Assembly: GCF_011762125.1 (NCBI RefSeq)
Contig: NZ_JAASQN010000004.1
Span: 395,000 to 458,999 of the forward strand
Source of the DNA: Sphingopyxis panaciterrae
GTDB lineage: Bacteria; Pseudomonadota; Alphaproteobacteria; Sphingomonadales; Sphingomonadaceae
Direction: 5' to 3'
DNA: 64,000 nt
Part shown: one piece after another, positions 25,265 through 38,597 of the stretch
Layout of the letters: each line of letters begins with the position of its first letter
Numbering within the stretch: position 1 is the first letter of the stretch
The notes under the pieces: generated by a model
Seen by the model: only the letters and a program-made list of their open reading frames with translations
Database searches by the model: none
Told to the model about the DNA's origin: nothing
Translations under genes and position numbers: made by a program

Positions 25265-26059
25265 ATGACCGACACCACCATCCTCACCGACCGCCGCGGC
25301 CATGTGCTGATCGTGACGATCAACCGGCCCGAGGCGCGCAACGCGGTCAATGCCGCCGTCCATGTCGGCATCGGCACCGCGCTCGAAACCGCCGAAAACG
25401 ACCCCGAAATTCGCGCCGTCGTGATCACCGGCGCCGGCGACAAGAGCTTCTGCGCCGGCGCCGACCTTGTCGCGCTATCACGCGGCGAAAGCCTGCAGCC
25501 CGACGACAAGGCGCAGCAGGCGTGGGGCTTCGCGGGCATGGTGGCGCACCCGATATCGAAACCGGTCATCGCCGCGGTCAACGGCTTCGCCTTTGGCGGC
25601 GGCTGCGAGATCGCGTTGATGAGCGATATCATCATCGCCGCCGACCATGCGCAATTCGGCCTGCCCGAGGTCAAGGTCGGGCTGTTCGCCGCGGCGGGCG
25701 GCGCCTTCCGCCTCGTCCAGCAATTGCCGCGCAAGCTGGCGATGGAATATATGCTGACCGGCGACCCGATCCCCGCCGCCCGCGCCGCCGAATTCGGGCT
25801 GGTCAACCATGTCGTCCCGCTGGCCGACCTGATGCCGACCGCGATTGCGCTGGCGGAAAAGATCGCCGCCAACGCGCCGCTTTCGGTACAGGTTTCGAAG
25901 CGCGTCGCGCTCGGCATCCAGGATGGCCGTATCGCGTCCGACGCACCCTATTGGGAACATAATGCCCGCGAGCGCGGCATGCTGATGCGCAGCGAGGATA
26001 CGCGCGAAGGCCCTCTCGCCTTCGCGCAGAAACGCAAGCCCGAATGGAAAGCCCGCTAG
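25265..26059 (+). CDS. Enoyl-CoA hydratase/isomerase (crotonase family)
   Basis: 264 residues. CoA-oxyanion motifs SFCAGADLVAL and GFAFGGGCEIALMSD are intact; both glutamates used by hydratases are present (GGGCEIAL and LPEVKVGLF). It adds water to enoyl-CoA during fatty acid or related acyl-CoA breakdown. A GGGAGAG ribosome site precedes the ATG. The next gene starts with the base after its stop, so the two form an operon under the palindromic operator. Precise acyl specificity cannot be told. Confidence 0.93.
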   Translation: MTDTTILTDRRGHVLIVTINRPEARNAVNAAVHVGIGTALETAENDPEIRAVVITGAGDKSFCAGADLVALSRGESLQPDDKAQQAWGFAGMVAHPISKPVIAAVNGFAFGGGCEIALMSDIIIAADHAQFGLPEVKVGLFAAAGGAFRLVQQLPRKLAMEYMLTGDPIPAARAAEFGLVNHVVPLADLMPTAIALAEKIAANAPLSVQVSKRVALGIQDGRIASDAPYWEHNARERGMLMRSEDTREGPLAFAQKRKPEWKAR

Positions 26060-27562
26060 ATGGCGATGACCGATCCCGAGCGCATTCCGGTAATTATCGG
26101 CGTCGGGCAGGTCAATGACCGCCCGGACGATCCCGATCAGGGGCTGGATTCGCTCGGGCTGATGGTCGCCGCGCTGACGGTCGCGGCGAAAGACGCGGGC
26201 GTGCCGCTGGCCCAACTCGACAGTCTCGCGATCGTCGACCAGATCAGCTTTCACCATCTCGGCAAGCTTTGCGAACCGCTCGCCGCCGCGATCGGCGCGA
26301 CACCCGCGATCAATTATCAATCCCCCGCCCCGCATGGCGACACCCCCGTCCGCCTGCTCAACGAAGCCGCCAACCGCATCGGCGCAGGCGAAGTGAAACT
26401 CGCGGCGGTGGTCGGCGCCGAGGCCCTGCGCACCGCCGCCGGCCGCGCCGCGAAAGCCGCGAGCGGCGAGGACAAAAGCTATAACGCGGTCCGCAAGGTG
26501 GCAACGCGGCGCGAGCCCGATTACGCCCAGCTTCACGGTCTCGCCGCGCCGGTCGACGTGTATCCGCTCTACGAAAACGCCACGCGCGCCGCCTGGGGCC
26601 AGAGCCTTGCCGAAGCGCAATTCGAAAGCGCCAAAATCTGGTCGCGCTTTTCCGAGGTCGCGGCCGCCAACGACGGCGCGTGGATCCGCCAGCCCGCCTC
26701 GCCCGATGACATCCTGCGGGTCGATGAACGCAACCGCCCGATCGCCTTTCCTTATTCGAAGCTGATGGTCGCCAACGCTTCGGTCAACCAGGGCGCGGGC
26801 TTCATCGTCGCGAGCCTTGCCGAAGCCCGCCGCCGCGGCATCGCCGAAGACCGGCTGGTCTACGTCGGCATGGGCGCGGCGGCGAAGGAGCCGCCAAGCA
26901 TCCTCCACCGCGACGGCTATGACGGCAGCGTCAGTATGGAAACGTCGATCAACCATACGCTCGAATTGAACGCGATGACGGTTCAGGATTTCGATTTCGT
27001 CGAACTCTACAGCTGCTTCCCCTGCGTCCCCAAAATGGCGCGCCGCATCCTCGGCTGGCCATGGGATCGTCCGGCGAGCGTGTTCGGCGGCCTGACCTTC
27101 GGCGGCGGTCCGATCGCCAATTATATGAGCCATGCGATCGTCTCGATGACCCAGAAATTGCGGAGCGAGGGCCGCTATGGCTTCCTCTTCGCCAACGGCG
27201 GCTTCGCGACCGACAATCATTGCATCATCCTCGGCAACCGTCCGATCGCGGCGGCAAGCTTCCCGCAGGACTTCGACTATCAGGCCGAAGCCGAAGCGAA
27301 GCGCGGGCCGGTGCCCGAGCTGGCCCAGGATTATGCCGGGGCGGCGACGATCGAGAGCTACACGATATTCTATGGCCGCGACGGCAATCCGAAGGCCGGC
27401 GTCGTCGTGGCGCGCACGCCGGAGGGCGCGCGAACGCTTGCGCATATCGACGTCGGCGACGCCGCGATGCTGGGGTTTCTGACCGACGGCTCGCAAGAGC
27501 CGGTCGGCGCCGAGGGACAAATCGTCGCGCTCGAACAAGGCTTCGGCTGGCGATCCGCCTGA
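26060..27562 (+). CDS. Thiolase-like acetyl-CoA acetyltransferase, SCP2-type, long form
   Basis: 500 residues. N-terminal thiolase fold (PVIIGVGQVNDRPDD, LDSLAIVDQISF) and later FVELYSCFPCVPKMARR and FGGGPIANYMSHAI, as in the SCP2-thiolase-like group. After about residue 390 there is an extra domain (IESYTIFYGRDGNPKAGVVVART) like the added C-terminal domain of thiolase-like protein type 1. These proteins often lack classical thiolase activity, so cleavage of a 3-ketoacyl-CoA is likely but unproven. It is directly downstream of the hydratase with no gap. Confidence 0.85.
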   Translation: MAMTDPERIPVIIGVGQVNDRPDDPDQGLDSLGLMVAALTVAAKDAGVPLAQLDSLAIVDQISFHHLGKLCEPLAAAIGATPAINYQSPAPHGDTPVRLLNEAANRIGAGEVKLAAVVGAEALRTAAGRAAKAASGEDKSYNAVRKVATRREPDYAQLHGLAAPVDVYPLYENATRAAWGQSLAEAQFESAKIWSRFSEVAAANDGAWIRQPASPDDILRVDERNRPIAFPYSKLMVANASVNQGAGFIVASLAEARRRGIAEDRLVYVGMGAAAKEPPSILHRDGYDGSVSMETSINHTLELNAMTVQDFDFVELYSCFPCVPKMARRILGWPWDRPASVFGGLTFGGGPIANYMSHAIVSMTQKLRSEGRYGFLFANGGFATDNHCIILGNRPIAAASFPQDFDYQAEAEAKRGPVPELAQDYAGAATIESYTIFYGRDGNPKAGVVVARTPEGARTLAHIDVGDAAMLGFLTDGSQEPVGAEGQIVALEQGFGWRSA

Positions 27563-27630
27563 CCTGCGGGACGGGATTCCAGTTCTGATTTGGCTCGCTC
27601 CCGATGCGATCGGCCGCTATCACCGATCGC

Positions 27631-28515
27631 ATGAAAAATCTTCTTGTCCGGTTGGCATTCGGCGCTTCGATCATGAGCATTTTCGGATGTACGGCGCCAA
27701 CCCACGCCGAACCGACGATGGAGGAACTGCTGCGCGATCCCGCCGTTGCCGAATTTGCGGCCTGGCAAAAGGGCCATAGCCTGCCGGCAATCGAGCTCAA
27801 GCCGTCGGGACCGGCCCCCGCTACATCGGGTGGCACGCGGATCGGCGGCCCGGTATGGCTGGCCGCCGACGAATCCTGGCCGACCGATACAGAAGGACGC
27901 CCCATGTCGTTCCTCGCCCAGATCGATTTTGCCGAACTGCCGCCTCTACCCGACTATCCGGCCAGCGGCATCCTGCAATTCTTTATTGCTCGCGGCGACC
28001 TGTACGGGGCGAATTTCGAAAAACCTGAAGCGGGCAAGTTCCGCGTCATCTGGCGCGAAAAACTCGGCGGTCCCGGAAAATTGCACATGGGGCGGCCATC
28101 GGGCGATCGCGGGATCGACGATTACTCCCCGCTTTACGACGCCACCGTTACACAGGGCATCGCGCTGCAGCCGAAACGGACTGATCAGATCCCTTCTGTC
28201 GATTCTTGGCTGGCCGAACGCGACCTCGAAACGTTGCTGAACGATCGCGACAAGAGCGACCGCATCCATGCCCTTGTCGAAAAGCAAGATGAGGCGAATC
28301 CGTCGGTCCATCATGTCGGGGGTCACCCCGGCTTCACCCAGTCGGACTGGCGCTCCACTGCACCCTATCAAGACGTCGATCGCGTATTGATCAACCTTTG
28401 GAGCGACGATCACCTGATGTGGGGCGACTCCGGGCAGGGTCAGTTCATGATCCGCCGCGAGGACCTGCTGAAGCGGGACTTCAGCAAGGTTTTTTATCAA
28501 TGGGACTGTTATTGA
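27631..28515 (+). CDS. DUF1963 (YwqG-like) protein with lipoprotein-like leader
   Basis: 294 residues from the ATG at 27631. The leader MKNLLVRLAFGASIMSIFGC ends in a possible lipobox (SIFGC; the Phe is unusual). The body has the YwqG pattern: GGTRIGGPVWLAADESWP, MSFLAQIDFAELP, GILQFFIARGDLYG, and near the end HHVGGHPGFTQSDWR and LINLWSDDHLMWGDSGQGQFMI. DUF1963 proteins have no settled function. An ATG at 27604 in frame would spoil the leader, so the inner start is preferred. It seems to be a single-gene unit. Confidence 0.82.
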   Translation: MKNLLVRLAFGASIMSIFGCTAPTHAEPTMEELLRDPAVAEFAAWQKGHSLPAIELKPSGPAPATSGGTRIGGPVWLAADESWPTDTEGRPMSFLAQIDFAELPPLPDYPASGILQFFIARGDLYGANFEKPEAGKFRVIWREKLGGPGKLHMGRPSGDRGIDDYSPLYDATVTQGIALQPKRTDQIPSVDSWLAERDLETLLNDRDKSDRIHALVEKQDEANPSVHHVGGHPGFTQSDWRSTAPYQDVDRVLINLWSDDHLMWGDSGQGQFMIRREDLLKRDFSKVFYQWDCY

Positions 28516-28813
28516 TCGCCAATCATCGGATGCGAACGACCCTCGCGCGTTTCTGCATTTCGAACGAACTCCCCGGCATCATCGGCAACGCCTCGGAATA
28601 ACGCACCCTGTTCGTCGCGCGCCGCGTCGGCATCGAGCAAAGCATGCCCGAGCATGTCCCGGGGGCGAGACACCGCATCGCGCGCGCGACCTCGGAACAC
28701 CTCGACTACACGCGATGCGAACCGGTAAAGGGACTGAAGATTTGCTTGCTCGCTCCAACGATGCCGATCGAATAGGAGAGGCGTTGCGAGAAAATAGCCG
28801 GGAGAATCGTTAA
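28516..28813. other. Intergenic region before acetyl-CoA synthetase
   Basis: Nearly 300 bases. Short open frames exist on both strands (for example 28509-28850 on the minus strand) but have no recognisable domain or good ribosome site. It should hold the acs promoter. No clear hairpin or operator was seen. Confidence 0.5.
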
Positions 28814-30796
<1,983 letters not shown>

Positions 30797-30804
30797 TCCC
30801 GCCA

Positions 30805-30880
30805 TCGTCATTCCGGACTTGATCCGGGATCCATTTCGACGGCGCAATTTCGGACCCCGGATCAAGTCCGGGGCGACGAC
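30805..30880. repeat. Palindromic intergenic repeat, family A
   Basis: Arms CGTCATTCCGGACTTGATCC and GGATCAAGTCCGGGGCGACG inverted between the convergent acs and Anbu genes; it could terminate both. Confidence 0.9.
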
Positions 30881-30901
30881 GATAATTGCGCTATCGCGGT
30901 A

Positions 30902-31633
30902 TCAGAAATGAAAGTCGGGCAGTTCGGCCAGCGCAATCCCCAGCGCTTCGGCCCAGCCGTCGGCGACGCTTTCATAATAGGGATCGTTGCGTTCGAACCG
31001 CCGCTCACGCACGCTGGTGAATTCGTCGCGCTCATGCACCTTCAGGTCGATCGGCAGGTCGACCCCGGCGTTCGCGCGGATTGTCGAATCGAACGAGACG
31101 CAGAGCAGTTTCACCGCATCCTCGAATGACATCGCGGGATCGTAGGAGCGCACGATGATCGGCCGGCCATATTTCGTCTCGCCGATCTGGAAGAAGGGAT
31201 TGTCCTCACCCGCCTCGATGAAATTGCCCTCCGGATAGATCAGGAACAATCGCGGTTCGGCCCCCCTGATCTGGCCGCCGACGATCAGCGAGGCGCGGAA
31301 CAGCGATTCGGCGGCCGGCCCTTCATCATTGTGGCGCATCACGACGCCGCGCAGCGTTTCGCCGATGATCGTCGCGATCTGGAACATCGACGGTGCTTCG
31401 AGGATGGAAGGATGCCGGTCCTCGGGCGCCTTGGTACGCTCATCGAGCAGGCTGACGACCGCCTGCGTCGTCGCGAGGTTTCCCGCCGACATCAGCGTGA
31501 TGACGCGCTCGCCCGGCATGTGCCAGCTGCGCATCTTGCGGACCTGCGAAATGTCGTCGACGCCCGCGTTGGTGCGGGTGTCCGACATGAACACCAGTCC
31601 CTTGTTCAAACGCATGCCAACGCAATAGGTCAT
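30902..31633 (-). CDS. Proteasome-like peptidase Anbu
   Basis: 243 residues. It starts MTYCVGMRLNKGLVFMSDTRTNAGVDDIS, with Thr at position 2 as the nucleophile after Met removal, and has LMSAGNLATTQAVV, ASLIVGGQIRGAEPRLFLIYPEGNFIEA and FDSTIRANAGVDLPID as in the Anbu branch of the 20S proteasome beta family. The frame is open 50 codons upstream but those are unrelated. It is last in a leftward cluster with a transglutaminase-like protein, an alpha-E protein and a circularly permuted ATP-grasp, the known conserved neighbourhood of Anbu. Substrate unknown. Confidence 0.92.
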   Translation of the reverse strand: MTYCVGMRLNKGLVFMSDTRTNAGVDDISQVRKMRSWHMPGERVITLMSAGNLATTQAVVSLLDERTKAPEDRHPSILEAPSMFQIATIIGETLRGVVMRHNDEGPAAESLFRASLIVGGQIRGAEPRLFLIYPEGNFIEAGEDNPFFQIGETKYGRPIIVRSYDPAMSFEDAVKLLCVSFDSTIRANAGVDLPIDLKVHERDEFTSVRERRFERNDPYYESVADGWAEALGIALAELPDFHF

Positions 31634-31679
31634 CTTGTCCCGTTTTCCCCGCCCGGAAAGTCGTCTTGCCCGGCCCCGC

Positions 31680-32483
31680 TTATTGCTGGACCTGCAATTG
31701 GACAACCAGATTTTCCTGCGCGGCGCCATAGCGCATGCCGCGAACCGGGGCCGCATCGCGATAATCGAGCCCGGTGGCGACACGGATATAGCGCTGGTCG
31801 GGTGAATGGCCGTTGCTGACGTCGAAGCCGATCCAGCCGATATGCTCGAAATGCGCCTCGGCCCAGGCGTGGGTTGCGTCCTGCTGCGTCCGGTCGTTCA
31901 TCATCAGATAGCCCGAAACATAGCGCGCGGGGTGCCCCAGATGGCGCATTGCGGCGATGAAGATATGCGTATGGTCCTGACAAACCCCGCCCTCGCCCGC
32001 CATCGCCTGCTCCGCCGTCGTCTCGGCATCGGTCATGCCGATCCGGTAGGGAAGCCGGTCGATGATCAGCGCCGACAGCGCGTGCGCGCGTTCGATGTCC
32101 GACGCGAAATCGCGGCCCAGCGCCGCGGTCAGCGCCCGCACGCCCCGCCCCGCCCGGGTGAGCGGCGTCGGGCGCAGGAAGGTCCAGAGCGGCATGGCGC
32201 CGCGATGCGCGCCGATCACCCCGTCGAAGGTCACCAGCTCGACCTCGCCGCGACAGCGAATGACCAGCTCGCTGGCGCCGCCGCTGACCGCGATCAGGTC
32301 GACACCATTGCCATGATGGTCGGTGTAATGAAGCTGGCGTTCGCCGCCCTCCACCTCGATCACCCAATCGGTCACCAGCTGCTGGCCGGGCCGGTCCTTG
32401 GGCGTCAGTTTTACCTGTTGCAGCGCATAGCTGACCGGGGCGTCATAATGATAATGGGTGGTATGTTCGACGGCGAGGCGCAT
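31680..32483 (-). CDS. Transglutaminase-like cysteine protease family protein
   Basis: 267 residues. N-terminal beta domain (MRLAVEHTTHYHYDAPVSYALQ) typical of this group, then a transglutaminase-like core with catalytic Cys in GEGGVCQDHTHIFIAAM, His in DATHAWAEAHF and Asp in GFDVSNGHSPD. No signal peptide, so cytoplasmic. It belongs to the Anbu cluster, 46 nt upstream of Anbu and 14 nt downstream of the alpha-E gene. It probably cuts or transfers an amide bond in a peptide made by the cluster (inference). Confidence 0.93.
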   Translation of the reverse strand: MRLAVEHTTHYHYDAPVSYALQQVKLTPKDRPGQQLVTDWVIEVEGGERQLHYTDHHGNGVDLIAVSGGASELVIRCRGEVELVTFDGVIGAHRGAMPLWTFLRPTPLTRAGRGVRALTAALGRDFASDIERAHALSALIIDRLPYRIGMTDAETTAEQAMAGEGGVCQDHTHIFIAAMRHLGHPARYVSGYLMMNDRTQQDATHAWAEAHFEHIGWIGFDVSNGHSPDQRYIRVATGLDYRDAAPVRGMRYGAAQENLVVQLQVQQ

Positions 32484-32497
32484 GGTCGGGCTCCGTC

Positions 32498-33439
32498 CTA
32501 TTCCACGAACCGGAAATCATGCTCGATCTGCCGCGCAAGCGCAGCATTGGCACGCAGGAAAGCGGTCACATATTCATGCAGCCCGCTGTCGAAGATCGTC
32601 TGGATCGGCGCCGACAGCCGCTCGTGGCATAGCGCCCGCGCCATGGTGCCAGCCTCGGTCTCGGCGCCATAGCCGCGTTCGAGCTGCGCCAGATTATCCT
32701 CCATCCGTTCGCAGCAGAAGGCCAGGCTGCGCGGCAACTGGCGATAGAGGATCAGGAATTCGGCGATCTTCAGCGCGCTGATTTCGGCGCCGTACAGCCA
32801 GCGATAGGCGCGGTGCGCCGACACCGAACGCAGGATCGTCTCCCACTGCACATTGTCGATCGAACTGCCGATATGCGCGACCGACGGCAGCAGCAGATAA
32901 TATTTGACGTCGAGGATGCGCGCCGTGTTGTCGGCGCGTTCGAGAAAGGTGCCGAGCAGCGAGAAGTTGAAGCCGTCGTTGCGCAGCATCGTGCCGTTCA
33001 AGGCGCCGCGCACCTGCGCGCTCTGCTGGCGGATCGCGGTCAGCACATCGGGCAGGTCGTCGTCGCGGACCGGGCGCTTGAGCAGCGCGGTCAGCGTCAT
33101 CCAGTTGGTGTTGACCGCTTCCCACACCTCGCGCGTCAGCGCGGTGCGCGCGGTCCGCGCATTGTCGCGCGCCTGCTTGATCACCGACAAGATGCTCGAC
33201 GGGTTGGCGGGGTCGCGAAGCATGAAATCGACGACGCGTGCCGACGTATATTCGCCATGCGCGCCGACAAACGCCCGGTCGACCCCCGCGGTGACGAGCA
33301 CCGATTTCCACTCCGCGGCCGCGGTCGTCGACCGGGTGAGCGCGATGCGGAACCCCGCGTCGATCAGCCGCGCATTATTCTCGCTACGCTCAAGATAGCG
33401 CGCCATCCAGAAGAGCGAACCGGCGGTCTTGCCTAGCAT
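32498..33439 (-). CDS. Alpha-E domain protein
   Basis: 313 residues, nearly all helical. MLGKTAGSLFWMARYLERSENNARLID is the family's N-terminal signature; later LGTFLERADNTARILDVKYY and FLILYRQLPRSLAFCCERMED show the repeated helical pattern. Alpha-E proteins always accompany circularly permuted ATP-grasp and transglutaminase genes; biochemical function unknown. A family B repeat pair separates it from the ATP-grasp gene. Confidence 0.93.
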   Translation of the reverse strand: MLGKTAGSLFWMARYLERSENNARLIDAGFRIALTRSTTAAAEWKSVLVTAGVDRAFVGAHGEYTSARVVDFMLRDPANPSSILSVIKQARDNARTARTALTREVWEAVNTNWMTLTALLKRPVRDDDLPDVLTAIRQQSAQVRGALNGTMLRNDGFNFSLLGTFLERADNTARILDVKYYLLLPSVAHIGSSIDNVQWETILRSVSAHRAYRWLYGAEISALKIAEFLILYRQLPRSLAFCCERMEDNLAQLERGYGAETEAGTMARALCHERLSAPIQTIFDSGLHEYVTAFLRANAALARQIEHDFRFVE

Positions 33440-33444
33440 GGCGA

Positions 33445-33545
33445 CACCCGCGTCGCCCCCGCGAAGGCGGGGGCCGCTGTCAGCCTACAGCTTCGCTGCC
33501 GCGTAAACTTCCAGCGGCCCCCGCCTTCGCGGGGGCGACGCGCGA
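33445..33545. repeat. Family B inverted repeat pair
   Basis: CGTCGCCCCCGCGAAGGCGG and CCGCCTTCGCGGGGGCGACG lie inverted around about 50 nt, inside the Anbu operon. It could stabilise or attenuate the message between the ATP-grasp and alpha-E genes. Confidence 0.88.
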
Positions 33546-33569
33546 TGTTCAAGAGAGCCGCAGTCCCCA

Positions 33570-35009
33570 TCAATCCTCCAGCACCCACGTATCCTTGGTC
33601 CCGCCGCCCTGGCTCGAATTCACCACCAGCGACCCGCTCGTCATCGCGACGCGCGTCAGCCCGCCCGGCGTGATCGTAATCCCCTGCGGCGACATCAGGA
33701 CGAAGGGACGCAGGTCGACGTGCCGCGGCGCGAGGCCCTTTTTGGTGAAGATCGGCACCGTCGACAGCGACAGCGTCGGCTGCGCGATATAATTGCCCGG
33801 ATTGGCCTCCAGCTTGGCCCGGAACGCCGCCAGTTCCTTCTTGCTCGCCGCGGGTCCGACGAGCATCCCGTAACCGCCCGACCCATGCACCTCCTTGACC
33901 ACCAGTTCGGGCAGGCGGTCGAGCACTTCGCGCAGATGTTCGGGCTCGCTGCACCGCCACGTCGGCACATTGGGCAGCAGCGCCTTCTCGCCGGTATAAA
34001 ATTCGATGATGTCGGGCATATAGCTATAGAGCGCCTTGTCGTCGGCGATCCCGGTGCCCGGCGCATTGGCGATGGTGATCGCGCCGCCCCTATAGACGTC
34101 CCAGATTCCCGGCACGCCGAGCATCGAATCGGGCCGGAAGTTCAGCGGGTCGAGGAAATCGTCGTCGACGCGGCGATAGACGACGTCGATCGCCTTATAT
34201 CCCTGCGTCGTGCGCATCTGGACGCGCCCGTCGACGACGCGCAGATCGTGCCCCTCGACCAGTTCGGCGCCCATATGGTCGGCGAGGAAGCTATGCTCAT
34301 AATAGGCGCTATTGTGGATGCCCGGGGTCAGCACCGCGACCGTCGGCGTCCCGCCGCATTTCGGCGGCGCGCAGGCGGAGAGCGATTTCAGCAGGTTGAT
34401 CGGATAGTCGCCGACCTCGCGCACCGCGACCTTCGCGAACAGCTCGGGAAACATCTGGAGCATCGTCTCGCGATTTTCGAGCATATATGACACCCCCGAC
34501 GGGGTCCGCGCATTATCCTCCAGCACGTAGAATTCATTGGCGCCAGTGCGCACGATGTCAGTGCCGCTGATATGCGTGTAAATACCGCCCGGGGGATCGA
34601 GGCCCATCATCATCGGCAGGAAAGCGTCGTTGCGCGCGATCAATCGGGTCGGCACCCGGCCCGCGCGCAGGATTTCCTGCCGGTGGTAGATATCATAGAG
34701 AAAGGCGTTGAGCGCCCGCACGCGCTGCTCGATCCCGCGCGACAGCCGCCGCCACTCGCTCGCCGAGATGATCCGCGGCACGACATCGAAAGGGATCAGC
34801 CGCTCGTCGGCATCGGCGTCGCCATAGACGTTGAATGTGATCCCTGTGGTGCGAAACAGCGCTTCGGCCTGCTGCGTCTTGTGCTGGATGCGCTGGCTGT
34901 CCTCGGCATAGAACCAGTCGCAATATTCGCGGTAAGGCGACCGCGGCCCGCCCTCCTGGCTCGTCATCTCGTCGAAAAAGGAAATGCGCCCGCCCTTTCC
35001 ACGCAACAT
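33570..35009 (-). CDS. Circularly permuted ATP-grasp type 2 protein
   Basis: 479 residues. Signatures include DEMTSQEGGPRSPYREY, IPFDVVPRIISASEWRRL, RAGRVPTRLIARNDAF, EFYVLEDNARTPSGVSYMLENR, and ELVVKEVHGSGGYGMLVGP with the ATP-grasp lysine. These enzymes are thought to form peptide-like bonds using ATP. It is first gene of the Anbu cluster. The product is predicted cytoplasmic. No other peptide-synthesis gene is nearby. Confidence 0.93.
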   Translation of the reverse strand: MLRGKGGRISFFDEMTSQEGGPRSPYREYCDWFYAEDSQRIQHKTQQAEALFRTTGITFNVYGDADADERLIPFDVVPRIISASEWRRLSRGIEQRVRALNAFLYDIYHRQEILRAGRVPTRLIARNDAFLPMMMGLDPPGGIYTHISGTDIVRTGANEFYVLEDNARTPSGVSYMLENRETMLQMFPELFAKVAVREVGDYPINLLKSLSACAPPKCGGTPTVAVLTPGIHNSAYYEHSFLADHMGAELVEGHDLRVVDGRVQMRTTQGYKAIDVVYRRVDDDFLDPLNFRPDSMLGVPGIWDVYRGGAITIANAPGTGIADDKALYSYMPDIIEFYTGEKALLPNVPTWRCSEPEHLREVLDRLPELVVKEVHGSGGYGMLVGPAASKKELAAFRAKLEANPGNYIAQPTLSLSTVPIFTKKGLAPRHVDLRPFVLMSPQGITITPGGLTRVAMTSGSLVVNSSQGGGTKDTWVLED

Positions 35010-35192
35010 GCCATCGACCAGCCGCCCCGATATTTCCGGCCGGCGCGGCCCATTGTTCCTGCTGCTGCGTCGCTTGGGGCTACGCGGCCATCAAGCTTAT
35101 GAGATGCGATGCTAATCGCCCCCGCGCGCCTTGGCAAGCGGGCTTGTGGCGGCAAGTGTTACCGTAACTTCAGGGGGTTGTTTCGTTTCCTT

Positions 35193-35270
35193 CGTCATGC
35201 CGGACTTGATCCGGCATCCCGCTTTATGACGTCGAATAGCGGGACGCCGGATCAAGTCCGGGGTCACGAA
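35193..35270. repeat. Palindromic intergenic repeat, family A
   Basis: CGTCATGCCGGACTTGATCC and GGATCAAGTCCGGGGTCACG inverted, between the secA stop and the ATP-grasp promoter region. Confidence 0.9.
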
Positions 35271-35285
35271 TGAGTGGGACCGACG

Positions 35286-38021
<2,736 letters not shown>

Positions 38022-38079
38022 GGCGGATTTCCTTGAGATTTTCTGAAATGACAATGCGGCATGGCGCCGCCGGATATGC

Positions 38080-38102
38080 AAAAAAGCCCCGCAATTCGGG
38101 GC
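38080..38102 (-). terminator. Intrinsic terminator of the small secreted protein gene
   Basis: Read leftward: stem GCCCCG / CGGGGC with an AATTG loop, followed by six T. It lies between the 90-residue gene and secA and would insulate secA. Confidence 0.9.
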
Positions 38103-38133
38103 GGCGTCCGCGATGGGACGCTAAGGCTCGATG

Positions 38134-38406
38134 CTATTCGAGCGCGCGGTCGCTACCGGTGAGCAGGCCCGGAAGATGCGGCGGCGCCGCCTTGCGGACC
38201 TTGCGGCCGCCACCCCCGCCGCTGGTGCGGCGGGTGGGCGTCGTCGTCGCGGGGCGGCGTTCGCTGTCGCTGGTCTCGGCCTGTCCGGCCGTCTCGGCGA
38301 ACATGATGAGCGACCCCATCGCCGCCGGAACGGCAGGCGCGGCAACCGCCCGGTCGGCGGTCGCCAGGCCGGTCAGCAATGCCAAAAGGGTCAGCAACAA
38401 CCGCAA
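38134..38406 (-). CDS. Small secreted hypothetical protein, 90 aa
   Basis: TTG at 38406, 7 nt after AGGGG, gives LRLLLTLLALLTGLATADRA followed by AAP, a convincing signal peptide. The mature part is short, with a Gly run (RRTSGGGGGRKVRKAAPP) and no recognised domain. An ATG at 38463 would add a hydrophilic stretch ahead of the signal, so the TTG is preferred. A true terminator follows its stop, which supports it being a gene. Function unknown. Confidence 0.55.
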   Translation of the reverse strand: MRLLLTLLALLTGLATADRAVAAPAVPAAMGSLIMFAETAGQAETSDSERRPATTTPTRRTSGGGGGRKVRKAAPPHLPGLLTGSDRALE

Positions 38407-38531
38407 GAATAGCCCCTGTTCGTTTCCGTAAAGCGCCGCATATAGGCGCTGGACCCTGAACATAGGGTGAAAGCCCTGCGACGTCCAGAGGGCTCGGTGC
38501 GACGAACCGCTGCAGCGAACCGGGCCGCGAT

Positions 38532-38554
38532 TTGACGCTTGACGCGCGCGTCAA
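38532..38554. promoter_or_regulatory. Palindromic operator upstream of SDR gene
   Basis: TTGACGCGCGCGTCAA (38539-38554) is a perfect 16-bp palindrome, preceded by one more TTGACG half-site at 38532. The core TTGACG-N4-CGTCAA equals the one at 25212-25227. It ends 43 nt before the SDR start. A further imperfect site (TTGACACTGATGTAA) lies at 38572. Confidence 0.75.
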
Positions 38555-38597
38555 CTTCGCATCTTCTCACATTGACACTGATGTAAGGAGGACGCGG

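Noticed and set aside
25478..27538. A 686-codon frame on the minus strand
   Set aside because: Antisense to the crotonase and thiolase-like genes, which have intact motifs.
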